Assembly: GCA_009377495.1 (NCBI GenBank)
Contig: WHTZ01000016.1
Location: 40,147-104,146 of the forward strand
Direction of reading: 5' to 3'
DNA from: Luteitalea sp.
GTDB lineage: Bacteria > Acidobacteriota > Vicinamibacteria > Vicinamibacterales > Vicinamibacteraceae
Length of the DNA: 64,000 bases
The notes beneath the pieces were generated by a model. The model searched no databases and was not told the origin of the DNA. It was given only the letters and a program-made list of their open reading frames with translations. Within the stretch, counting starts at the first letter, position 1. Every line of letters begins with the position of its first letter. Both the position numbers and the translations under genes were made by a program. Of this stretch, positions 9,063 to 16,891 are shown piece by piece.

Positions 9063-9323
9063 CGTCCGCAACCTCACTGTCCGCGGACAGGACCCGGGGA
9101 GGAGTCCGCGCGATCGACCTGGCCAGAATTATTGATCGCCTCAGCGGTGCGGTAGATAACGAGTCGCGTTGCTGGCCGTCGCATGGGCGGCCGGCGGAAA
9201 TCGGCGTGACCATGCCGCCGCACGTCCACCGGCGGCCCACCAGGCGGGTCCTGCTCTCGAGTCCGGGTCCGAAGTATGCCTACAAACTCCGGACTGGATC
9301 TGAAAGCTGTTCAATCGGATGCC

Positions 9324-9541
9324 TCAGGCTCGCACAGGGGATTTCCCCGTCGCGGCCGGAATTACCAGGCCCACGGCGCAAAGCAGTTCGAAGATGCCGA
9401 TGCACATCCACATTTCACGGGGAAGGGCGTTGTTCGAGGCGACCTGCTGCGAGACTTTCTCGAATATGAAAACTTTGGTACTGCCGCCATTACGAAAAGT
9501 GCGGCCAATAGGCCTTGAAGAACCCACAGCAGAATGTTCAT
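9324..9541 (-). pseudogene. frameshifted and truncated DoxX-like gene
   Basis: A strong ribosome site (GAGGAGGGAC) precedes an ATG at 9541 that opens MNILLWVLQGLLAALFVMAA then VPKFSYSRKS, a DoxX-like first helix. That frame then degenerates, but another frame from about 9470 continues with FEKVSQQVASNN, LPREMWMCIGIFELLCAVGLVIPAATGK, the second helix and loop of the same family, ending at 9324. The two halves need one indel to rejoin, and the C-terminal third of the usual ~125 residues is missing. The rest of 9063-9823 shows nothing I can call. Confidence 0.75.
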
Positions 9542-9823
9542 GTCCCTCCTCTTTCTCCAGCAGCGTAAGCTCTTGCAGGATCGCCTCGGCCGCGTCGAGA
9601 CATCCAGAGCGATACACTGTGAGACACGGAGAAACTAACCAGAATTGGCAGTAGGGCGGGTCTTAACGACGAGCGATTCGGAGAGCACCGCGTCTCTCAG
9701 GCAGGGTTCTGGTGGCGGACGATGCTTCTCACCCGAGTCCAAGGATCACAATGCCTGAAAAGTGCAACCTCGTAACCCGTTCTCTCGTCCAAGCTTCTAT
9801 TCCGGCATCGAGGTGACCGTCTG

Positions 9824-10003
9824 ATGTCCGTCACAGACCTCCTGGGGGATGCGAAATACTCGTGCCGCAGGCTTTTGCAGAGCCCGGGCTTCACGCTCGC
9901 CGCCGTGGCCGCCTTGGCGCTCGGTATTGGCGCAAACACCGCCATCTTCTCGGTCGTCAACACCGTCCTGCTCAAACCGGCCGCTTTTCCGGATCCCGAT
10001 CGC
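9824..10003 (+). pseudogene. N-terminal fragment of an ADOP/MacB-like permease
   Basis: The ATG at 9824 reads [19 protein letters not shown], then [26 protein letters not shown] and [14 protein letters not shown]. This is the N-terminal cytoplasmic segment, first membrane helix and start of the periplasmic domain of acidobacterial permeases, normally about 800 residues. Similarity ends at FPDPDR (codon 60), exactly where isomerase similarity begins in another frame. Only a remnant is left. Confidence 0.8.
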
Positions 10004-10004
10004 C

Positions 10005-10613
10005 GCCATCGACCTCACCGTCCGGCTTGGTGCGCGATACTGTCGGACCTTGAGCGGCCAGCGCTATCCAGGGCTCACGCGGTCGGAGGGCATCACCCGC
10101 ACGGTCGACGGCATCTCGAGATCACTCGATCACGCCGAGCGGCGAGGCGTGACCCTCTGCCTCGAAAACCACTACAAGGACGGCCGCTGGCGCTATCCCG
10201 AGTTCGCGCAGCCGCAGGACATTTTTCTCGAGATCCTCGACCGCATCGACTCGCCGTTCTTCGGCGTGCAGTATGACCCCTCGAACGCGACCGTCGGCGG
10301 CTACGACCCGATCGCATTTCTCGAGCGGGTGAAGCATCGGATCGTGACGATGCACGCGTCAGATCGGTATCTCGCATCGGGTGCAACGCTCGACGACCTC
10401 CGACAAGCGGACGGCAGCCTTGGCTATGCTGACGAGCTCAGGCACGGTGAGACGGGCAAGGGCTTGAACGACTACGATGCGATCTTCCGCATCCTGTCGA
10501 GCGTGGGGTTCGATGGCTGGATCTCGGTGGAGGATGGGATGAACGGTCTCGACGAGCTTGCGCGCTCTGTGACGTTTCTCAAAGACAAATGGGCATCAAT
10601 CTCGATCACCTAA
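10005..10613 (+). pseudogene. 5'-truncated sugar phosphate isomerase/epimerase (TIM barrel)
   Basis: About 202 C-terminal residues of a xylose-isomerase-like TIM barrel protein remain: [35 protein letters not shown] with the metal-ligand Glu and His region, [29 protein letters not shown] and DGWISVEDGMNG. The family is usually 260-300 residues; the first 70-90 are replaced by the permease fragment in a different frame. An open frame in phase does extend back to 9849 but encodes unrelated residues there, so the gene is probably dead unless that chimeric start is used. Its end overlaps the next gene by 25 bases, as in an intact operon. Confidence 0.75.
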
Positions 10614-11314
10614 CGTTTCCTGTTGTACAGATTTCGCTGGACGTTACCTCGATCGACGAGGCCTTGGAGACGGCGGCGTTGGCCGTGGACGCCGGCGTGG
10701 ATTGGCTGGAAGCCGGCACGCCGCTGCTGCTGGCGGAGGGGTTGTCGGCGGTTAAGGCGCTCCGGGCGCGGTTCCCCGATCATCCAATCGTGGCCGACCT
10801 GAAAACCATGGATGGCGGCTACCTCGAAGCCGAAATGATGGCCCGCGCGGGTGCCAACCTCGTCGTGGTGATGGGGCGTGCGCATGAAGCCACGATCCGC
10901 CGGGTGGTGGACGCGGCCCGCGAGTATGGCCTGAAGGTGATGGGCGACAATCTCGCGGCGGAGGATCGCGTGGGCTGTGCGCGCTGGCTGCAGTCGCTCG
11001 GCGTCGACTTCGTCATCCACCACATCGGTTACGACGAGCGGCGGATGGTGTCGGGCCTGAGCCCGCTCCACGAGCTCGAAGCGGTGGTCGATGCCGTCTC
11101 GATCCCGGTCCAGGCCGTCGGAGGCTTGTCGATTCAGCAAGCGATTTCCTGCCCCGCGCACGGGGCCCCACTCGTGGTGCTGGGCGCGCCGCTCGTGATT
11201 CACGCGGACGAGTTTCGCGTGAGCGGGAATGACGTTGGCGCCGCGCTGCGCGAGATCTGCGCCGCCATTCGGCGGACGCCCCTCAGACAGCCCGGCGGCG
11301 TGCGCACGAAGTAG
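10589..11314 (+). CDS. HUMPS-family decarboxylase/synthase (hexulose-6-phosphate synthase-like)
   Basis: 241 residues of the orotidine-5'-phosphate decarboxylase superfamily. The signature VADLKTMDGGYLEAEMMARAGA (Asp-x-Lys-x-x-Asp) is that of 3-hexulose-6-phosphate synthase and 3-keto-L-gulonate-6-phosphate decarboxylase, Mg-dependent enzymes acting on sugar phosphates. Further matches are LVVVMGRAHEATIRR, LKVMGDNLAAEDR and IPVQAVGGLS. It overlaps the isomerase remnant by 25 bases and precedes an alcohol dehydrogenase, so a sugar or sugar-acid catabolic cluster is likely. Substrate cannot be decided from sequence. Confidence 0.8.
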   Translation: MGINLDHLTFPVVQISLDVTSIDEALETAALAVDAGVDWLEAGTPLLLAEGLSAVKALRARFPDHPIVADLKTMDGGYLEAEMMARAGANLVVVMGRAHEATIRRVVDAAREYGLKVMGDNLAAEDRVGCARWLQSLGVDFVIHHIGYDERRMVSGLSPLHELEAVVDAVSIPVQAVGGLSIQQAISCPAHGAPLVVLGAPLVIHADEFRVSGNDVGAALREICAAIRRTPLRQPGGVRTK

Positions 11315-11333
11315 TGCGTGATGCGGTTCGACC

Positions 11334-12383
11334 ATGATGCAAACACAGCCTGCGGTTGTCCACTATGCCCTCGAGCCGCTCGCCGTCGAGCTGCGTGAGG
11401 TGCCGATGCCGCCGATTCGTGACGAGGACGTGCTGCTCGAGGTGGGCGCGGCGTCGGTGTGTGGCTCAGACGTGCATCAGGCGTGGTGTACCCATACCTG
11501 GCCGGTCGCGACGCCGGTCATCCTCGGCCACGAGTTTGCCGGCACGGTAGCGGCGCGGGGGCGCGCGGTGACGACGGTGCGCGAGGGCGACCGCGTCGTG
11601 AGCGAGACCGCGGCCGTGATTTGCGGTACGTGTCTGATGTGCCGCACGGGTCGCTACAACCTATGCCCGTCGCGCAAGGGGTTTGGCTACGGCGTGGATG
11701 GGGCAATGGCGCGCTTCGTCCGTGTGCCCGCACGCTGTCTGCACGCCGTGCCCGACGATCTACCATTCGACCTGGCGTGCCTCGCTGAGCCGCATGCGGT
11801 GGCGTATCAGGCGATGTGCGTCAATGCCCACATCCGGCCCGGCGACACCGCGGTCATGTTGGGGCCTGGACCGATCGGCCTGTTGTGTGCACGCATGGCA
11901 GCGCTCTCCGGTGCGCATCCGCTCGTCGTCGCGGGCCGAACGGTGGACGCGCCCCGCCTCGAGACGGCGCGGGCGCTGGGCGCTACACACACCGTCAACG
12001 TAGATACCGAGCGGCTCGAGGACGTGGTGCGTGCGCTCGATCCGCTCGGGGCCGATCTGGTGTGTGATGCAACCGGTGCCAGTCGGCCGCTCGACGTGGC
12101 GTTGTCACTGGTCAAGCCGGATGGGCAGATCGTCAAGGTGGGATGGTCGCCTGAATCGGTCCCCGTCAATCTCAATCCGCTCGTGCAAAAGAACGTCCGG
12201 CTGCAGGGCTCCTTCAGTCACAACTATCCCGTCTGGGAGCGCGTTGTCGATCTCATCGCCCATCGTCTCACGCAGCCCGAGCTGATCGTGGGCCTTCGCA
12301 CCGGGCTCAGCGGCTGGCGCGACGCGTTCGACGCGATGCATGATGGCTCCGTCATCAAATCCGTCTTGATCCCGTCGCTGTAG
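11334..12383 (+). CDS. zinc-dependent medium-chain alcohol/polyol dehydrogenase
   Basis: 349 residues, the normal MDR length. The catalytic-zinc Cys is in ASVCGSDVH and the Glu/His in GHEFAGTV; the structural zinc Cys residues fall in CGTCLMCRTGRYNLC. The Rossmann glycine motif is GPGPIGLLCARMAA. The sequence resembles the L-threonine/sorbitol/galactitol dehydrogenase group, oxidising a secondary hydroxyl with NAD(P)+. It starts 19 bases after the HUMPS gene and is likely cotranscribed with it. It converges with the MetE-like gene, separated by nine bases. Confidence 0.88.
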   Translation: MMQTQPAVVHYALEPLAVELREVPMPPIRDEDVLLEVGAASVCGSDVHQAWCTHTWPVATPVILGHEFAGTVAARGRAVTTVREGDRVVSETAAVICGTCLMCRTGRYNLCPSRKGFGYGVDGAMARFVRVPARCLHAVPDDLPFDLACLAEPHAVAYQAMCVNAHIRPGDTAVMLGPGPIGLLCARMAALSGAHPLVVAGRTVDAPRLETARALGATHTVNVDTERLEDVVRALDPLGADLVCDATGASRPLDVALSLVKPDGQIVKVGWSPESVPVNLNPLVQKNVRLQGSFSHNYPVWERVVDLIAHRLTQPELIVGLRTGLSGWRDAFDAMHDGSVIKSVLIPSL

Positions 12384-12392
12384 GAGACGACC

Positions 12393-13613
12393 TTACTGGG
12401 TGGTCGTTGCTGGTCTGACCGCTGAGCCCTCGACGACGTCAATCTGCAACATTGGATTGGTGGCAGGAATCTCCGTTGTCGGCAACCCAAGCTCGGTACG
12501 GACGATGTTGCAGCCCTGAGCAATCGCCGTGGCCTTGTAGAATGCGATCTCGCGGTTGCAACCCTGGCGTCCGAAGCCGCAGTCACTCGATACGATCAAT
12601 TGCTCCACGGGGACGTGCTTCAGCGCGCGCCGAATCTCGCCCGCGACGTCCTCGGCACGGTCGGCCTGCAAGGTGCGGTGACTGACAGTGCCGACGCAGA
12701 TCTTCTTCCGGAGGTCGTCGCGAAATGGCGCAAGCAGCTCGAGGTCCTTCTGGTCGCGGTCTTTCATCTCGAGGGTCCACACGTCGCCGCGACACCGCTC
12801 GAGATAAATCTCGATGGAGTTGGCGTAGCTCGTGTCCTCCATTACCCGTTGCATGTTGGGATTTCCCCAGCAGGTGTGAATCCACAGCTCCACATCGTCC
12901 AGGCCCTGCACCTCGCGATTGAAGGCCTCGATGAGGAATCGGACCTCGTCGTGATCCTTGCCAAATGTGTTCGCCATGAAATGGAACGTGGGCTCTTCAA
13001 TCTGGATCAGCCGGCAGCCCGCGTCGCGCAGCGCCAGCAGCTCCGTGTTCATGGCTTCCGCCATGTCCCAGATGACCTGGCGCTTGTCGCGGTACTTGGG
13101 CGTGTGAATGTCCAGGAAGAGCGCCATGACCTGTGAACAGCACGTGCCGAACCGAACCGGCTTCGCTGTCTTGCTCTGGGCGATGCGCCAGATCTTCGGG
13201 TACGCCAGGGGCCGGTGCTCGATGGTGTCCACGACATGCGGCCAGCGCCAGCCCGTGTAGATCTCGTTGAGGAGGGTGCCCGGCGGGTAGCGGAGCCAGG
13301 GTGCGCGCGTCTCGTCGGATTGCAGGTAGTCCCCCTCGAAGCCGGTCCACCGTTGTAACGGATAGTGATGCCAGGCGCGGCCCGCCATGTCCTCGTCACA
13401 GTGATAGTCGCCGTGCGTGAGCAGATCGAGGCCTGCCCGTTCCTGATCGCTGATCACGACGGCGAGCGCGTCCTGAAACTTCTCGCGAAAGTGGACATCC
13501 ATCATGCAGGTGTCGAGGGACTTGCCCCACGTGCTGACGTCGAACCAGCGCGGACGCGGCCAAGAGCCTGTGACAGTGCTGGGCAAGATGAGATTTGCCG
13601 TGGCGGTGAACAT
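12393..13613 (-). CDS. MetE C-terminal-domain-like (cobalamin-independent methyltransferase-type) protein
   Basis: A 406-residue single-domain homologue of the catalytic half of cobalamin-independent methionine synthase (UroD/MetE-like barrel). Visible features are the N-terminal LPSTVTGSWPRPRWFD, LLTHGDYHCDEDMAGR, LIQIEEPTFHFMAN, and candidate zinc ligands: His and Cys in WIHTCWGNPN, Glu in TLEMKDRD and Cys in VSSDCGFGRQ. Stand-alone MetE-like proteins transfer a methyl or alkyl group between thiols; not all make methionine. No MetE N-terminal half is present. The gene converges on the dehydrogenase, so a role in the same pathway is only suggested by position. Confidence 0.8.
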   Translation of the reverse strand: MFTATANLILPSTVTGSWPRPRWFDVSTWGKSLDTCMMDVHFREKFQDALAVVISDQERAGLDLLTHGDYHCDEDMAGRAWHHYPLQRWTGFEGDYLQSDETRAPWLRYPPGTLLNEIYTGWRWPHVVDTIEHRPLAYPKIWRIAQSKTAKPVRFGTCCSQVMALFLDIHTPKYRDKRQVIWDMAEAMNTELLALRDAGCRLIQIEEPTFHFMANTFGKDHDEVRFLIEAFNREVQGLDDVELWIHTCWGNPNMQRVMEDTSYANSIEIYLERCRGDVWTLEMKDRDQKDLELLAPFRDDLRKKICVGTVSHRTLQADRAEDVAGEIRRALKHVPVEQLIVSSDCGFGRQGCNREIAFYKATAIAQGCNIVRTELGLPTTEIPATNPMLQIDVVEGSAVRPATTTQ

Positions 13614-13758
13614 GAAGCGCCTCCTGCGTCAATACAACTGTGCCTGGGGATTGACATCATATGCCGGCTGATGCCGTACAGACACCGCCCGGGCGAATGA
13701 GTCACTCGTTCCACTTACTGGCCGGCGTTGATGGTCTCTCCGCTCTGTCGACGCCAGT

Positions 13759-13780
13759 GTACTATCCTCGTACTATCCTC
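13759..13780. repeat. tandem 2 x 11 bp repeat before the ABC exporter
   Basis: GTACTATCCTC occurs twice head to tail at 13759-13769 and 13770-13780, about 35 bases before the ABC ATPase start. It may be a regulator site or part of the promoter (each copy contains TACTAT). Function is not known. Confidence 0.45.
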
Positions 13781-13814
13781 TGTCGGGTCCGTTCATGGGT
13801 CTCCGTAGGATGTC

Positions 13815-14735
13815 ATGATCCGTCAGCCGGTTGTTCAGGTTTCCGGTATTCGCAAGCTCTACGGCGCAACCGTTGCCGTAGACGAGGTGTCGTTCGACGT
13901 TCAAGAAGGTGAGATCTTTGGCCTCATCGGGCCCAACGGTGCCGGCAAGACCACCACCATGGAGTGCGTCGAGGGACTGCGCGTGCCAGACCGCGGAACT
14001 ATCTCGGTTCTGGCGCTCGATCCTGTCCGCGACGCCCGCAGGCTGCAGAACCGGATCGGTGTGCAGCTTCAAGAAGCGCAGCTCCAGAAGCGGGTCAAGG
14101 TGTGGGAGGCGGTCGATCTCTGGGCCTCCTTGTACCCAAAGACGGTGAACGGCGATCGGTTACTGGAGCAGCTCGGTCTTGCCGACAAACGGGACGCCTG
14201 GTTCATGACGCTCTCGGGCGGCCAGAAGCAGCGGCTGTTCATCGCCCTTGCGCTCATCAATGATCCCGAGGTGGTGTTTCTCGACGAGCTGACCACTGGG
14301 CTCGACCCGCAGGCGAGGCGAGCGATCTGGGACCTGGTGCGTGGCATCCGCGCGCGCGGTAAGACGGTCTGCTTGACGACGCACCTCATGGAGGAGGCGG
14401 AGCGGTTGTGCGACCGAGTAGCGATCATCGAGCACGGTCGGATCATCGATATCGACACACCGGGAAGGCTCGTCGGTCGGCACTGCCCCGAGCGAACGGT
14501 GGTTCTGACCACAGACGATCGGACTGCCGAGGGGCGCTTTCGAACGATCCCGCTCGTTGACGCGGTGAGCCGCCGCGACTCTCGGTACACGATCCGCGGC
14601 CGGGGAGAGGGGATGGTCACCCAAGTCATCGATTGCTTGTCCGAGCACCGGATCAGGGTTACCGACTTCCGGACGGTGCTCCCGAACCTCGAGGACGTCT
14701 TTCTCAAGCTGACCGGTCACTCGATTCGCGACTAG
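13815..14735 (+). CDS. ABC transporter ATP-binding protein (drug/lipid exporter type)
   Basis: 306 residues, the length of CcmA/DrrA-like ATPases. Walker A is GPNGAGKTT (about residues 39-47), the signature LSGGQKQR follows, and Walker B is VVFLDELTTGLD with Leu in place of the more usual Pro after Glu. The switch His is in CLTTHLMEEAERLCDR. The C-terminal part carries the extra domain of the DrrA group. The next gene begins 17 bases downstream and encodes the ABC-2 permease, so together they form an exporter energised by this subunit. The cargo is unknown. Confidence 0.9.
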   Translation: MIRQPVVQVSGIRKLYGATVAVDEVSFDVQEGEIFGLIGPNGAGKTTTMECVEGLRVPDRGTISVLALDPVRDARRLQNRIGVQLQEAQLQKRVKVWEAVDLWASLYPKTVNGDRLLEQLGLADKRDAWFMTLSGGQKQRLFIALALINDPEVVFLDELTTGLDPQARRAIWDLVRGIRARGKTVCLTTHLMEEAERLCDRVAIIEHGRIIDIDTPGRLVGRHCPERTVVLTTDDRTAEGRFRTIPLVDAVSRRDSRYTIRGRGEGMVTQVIDCLSEHRIRVTDFRTVLPNLEDVFLKLTGHSIRD

Positions 14736-14752
14736 GCCCGGCTGGACTCATC

Positions 14753-15502
14753 ATGCTGCGTGGACTCGGGAAACTGACCTGGCTCGAGATCAAGATCTTC
14801 CTCCGGGAGCCGCTGGGTGTCGTTGGTGCGATCGGCATGCCGGTGCTGGTCTTCGTGGTGCTCGGCCGCCTGCTCGGTCGACGCGCCGCGGCGCGCTCTC
14901 CGGACGTCGCCAGTGGCGTGAGCGTCGACGTGGCCGTGTTTGCGACGATTCTCATCGCGCTTGCTGCGGTGCTGTCGTTGATCACGATTATCTCGATCTA
15001 CCGCGAGGGCGGCATCCTCAAGCGACTCCGCGCCACGCCGCTGCGGCCTGAGACCATCCTCACCGCGCACGTGGTGGTGAAGCTGGTGTTCACCGCGGCC
15101 ACATTGGCGTTGATGATCGTCGTCGGCGCGCGGTATTACCCGATGGCTCTCGACGTTCGAGTGGTCAGCTTTTCGCTTGCGCTGCTCTTGAGCACGACCA
15201 GCATCCTCTCAACAGGTTTCCTGATCGCCAGCATCGTTCCGACGGCGCGCTTCGCGCAGCCGATGGCGAGCCTCATCCTGTACCCGATGATCGCCATCTC
15301 GGGACTCTTCGTGCCCGTCGAATCCCTACCGACCGCGCTGCAGACGGTCGCGCGCCTCGTGCCGCTCACCTACGCGGTGTCGCTGCTCAAGGGGATCTGG
15401 AACGGCAGCGCGTGGTCGGCGCACCTACTCGATATCGCGGCACTGATATTGGTATTCGTCGTGTGCACGGCGCTGTCAGCGAAACTGTTTCGATGGGAGT
15501 AA
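14753..15502 (+). CDS. ABC-2 type transporter permease
   Basis: 249 residues from the ATG at 14753; the open frame extends back to 14633 but that part overlaps the ATPase gene. Six hydrophobic segments can be seen (VVGAIGMPVLVFVVLG, VAVFATILIALAAVLSLITI, LVFTAATLALMIVV, FSLALLLSTTSILSTGFLI, ASLILYPMIAISGLFVPV and LLDIAALILVFVVCTALS), with the ABC-2 coupling loop EGGILKRLRATPLRPETIL. It pairs with the ATPase just upstream to form a membrane exporter. Confidence 0.88.
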   Translation: MLRGLGKLTWLEIKIFLREPLGVVGAIGMPVLVFVVLGRLLGRRAAARSPDVASGVSVDVAVFATILIALAAVLSLITIISIYREGGILKRLRATPLRPETILTAHVVVKLVFTAATLALMIVVGARYYPMALDVRVVSFSLALLLSTTSILSTGFLIASIVPTARFAQPMASLILYPMIAISGLFVPVESLPTALQTVARLVPLTYAVSLLKGIWNGSAWSAHLLDIAALILVFVVCTALSAKLFRWE

Positions 15503-15532
15503 CATCCGTTCGGTCACTCGACTTCCTTCTGC

Positions 15533-16142
15533 TCATGCAGCCGGCCGCGCGGGCTCCGGCGTGGTGGCGCGCTTCGCGATACGGCGAGCCGGTATCCCTG
15601 ATCCCACACACACGGCGCGTCGACCGATCACGCCGCTGAGGCCTGACGACGTCGACGAGCCGGTCACGGCGCGCGTGGTGCAAGACGCGTCCGGTCCGGC
15701 GTAGGAGGCTGCGCGACGACGAGCGGTCGCACACGGCGTACCGGACTCGTTCCAGCAGCTCGACGTCACGCTTGCGACCATGCTGCGCTTCCGCCAAGAG
15801 CGCCGCGTGGTTCTCGTCGGTCAGGTGCGGTGCGAGGAGCCGAATCGTGGTGAGCGTGACCGCCCCCGCGGCGAGCTGCGTGAGGATCGCCGGGAAGCGG
15901 CGGGCGGCCCGCGCGACTTCTATCCGGTCGTACGCGGCGTGCTCCGAGAGACGCAACATCTGCGTGCAGTACGTGAAGAGCGAGGCACAGCCTTCGGCCA
16001 GATAGAGGCGCCGGGCATCGAGCGCGGCGAGGGAGGCGATGAGGCGCGCGGTCGCATCGCGTTCGCAGGCAGCGAGGCGGGTCACCTCGCGGAGCAGATC
16101 CTGATCGGAGAGGTGATCGAACGAGGGAAGCGGCGTCGTCAT
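15533..16142 (-). pseudogene. broken HNH-endonuclease-type (DUF222-like) gene, N-terminal domain only
   Basis: The ATG at 16142 opens a frame whose first ~130 residues match the helical N-terminal domain of acidobacterial/actinobacterial HNH proteins: FDHLSDQDLLREVTRLAACE, RRLYLAEGCASLFTYCTQML, YDRIEVARAARRFPAIL, TTIRLLAPHLTDENHAALLAEA and GRKRDVELL. Past about 15746 the similarity is lost; the frame becomes Arg-rich and finally runs antisense into the permease gene, while another frame stops at 15533. The HNH nuclease domain is gone. A TATAAT lies within ten bases of the start codon. Confidence 0.7.
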
Positions 16143-16524
16143 ATCTCATTATACGGACGCGATTTTCGAGTCTCAGAACACGCCCGTCGCGCACGAACCC
16201 GACGGGATCCACGTCGGATGTCGCCCGCACGCTTGCAAGCGGCTGGTACGCCCGGCTGACGCCTGCAGCCCTGCATCCTCACGCGATCGGGCACAGACCA
16301 GCGCCAACACCCTGGAAACATGTCAAGACTTTTTTGGGCCGGATCAGACGAATCGCGACGTGTGCCACCGGGCCCGCGTACGCGCAGGCAACGGCCTCAG
16401 CCCCTGGTGAAGCTCGACACCCTACCGCTGCCGGCCGTCTGAAGAAGGCAACCATACGTCACTTTCGTTCCGAAATGCAGTACTAAGCTTGACGTATTCT
16501 TGCCATCAAAGGCACCATCATGAC
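16143..16524. other. spacer with no supported gene
   Basis: About 380 bases between the broken HNH gene and the antitoxin. I see no RNA gene, repeat or convincing ORF. The last 60 bases should hold the antitoxin promoter; a TTGACG is present but without a good matching -10. Confidence 0.4.
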
Positions 16525-16764
16525 ATGGCGCGTCGAAAAATCAGGACGCTTCTAGACGAACATCTCGTTCGCCGAGCGAAGCTGGAATCTGTGCTGCAGC
16601 AAAAGCAAGTGAGCGAGATTCTCGGCGAAGCGCTCGAGCGCTATCTGGCCGAAACGGGAAGTCGACGCGCAACCACTAGCGTTGTCGCGGGGACTTGGGG
16701 GCTGCTGAAGGTCGGGCGGCAGGAGCTCGAACGGCTTATGACGGAGGAGGAGGGTTTTGTTTGA
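16525..16764 (+). CDS. ribbon-helix-helix-type antitoxin
   Basis: 79 residues starting MARRKIRTLLDEHLVRRAK, a strand-helix-helix pattern of small DNA-binding antitoxins, followed by VSEILGEALERYLAETG and a C-terminal tail (GLLKVGRQELERLMTEEEGF) of the kind that neutralises a PIN toxin. A longer frame reaches 16489, but the residues before this Met are unlike the family. The stop overlaps the start of a toxin remnant by one base (TGATG), the usual layout of a VapBC locus. It probably survives as an orphan antitoxin. Confidence 0.65.
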   Translation: MARRKIRTLLDEHLVRRAKLESVLQQKQVSEILGEALERYLAETGSRRATTSVVAGTWGLLKVGRQELERLMTEEEGFV

Positions 16765-16829
16765 TGCTTGATGATGTCCCACCGGCGGCACGCCTGTTTC
16801 TTGACTCCACGATTGTCGTTTGCTCATGA
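16764..16829 (+). pseudogene. PIN-domain toxin remnant (22 codons)
   Basis: An ATG overlapping the antitoxin stop opens MLDDVPPAARLFLDSTIVVC, then a TGA after Ser. ARLFLDSTIVVC corresponds to the first strand of a PIN domain (normally FLDTNVLV, with the first catalytic Asp kept here). The remaining ~110 residues with the other acidic residues are missing downstream. This is inferred from position and one strand. Confidence 0.55.
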
Positions 16830-16891
16830 ACGACTATATCAGCCGAAGCGGTAGCGTGCATGGATACAGGATGTGTACGTACATCCGGTGA

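Noticed and set aside
8356..9240. A 294-residue minus-strand ORF overlapping the response regulator
   Set aside because: It is the regulator read in another frame; the receiver and HTH motifs are only in the 8421-9062 frame.
12384..12410. ACGACC/GGTCGT hairpin as an intrinsic terminator between the dehydrogenase and the MetE-like gene
   Set aside because: The stem is only six bases, has no T-tract and overlaps the stop of the MetE-like gene.
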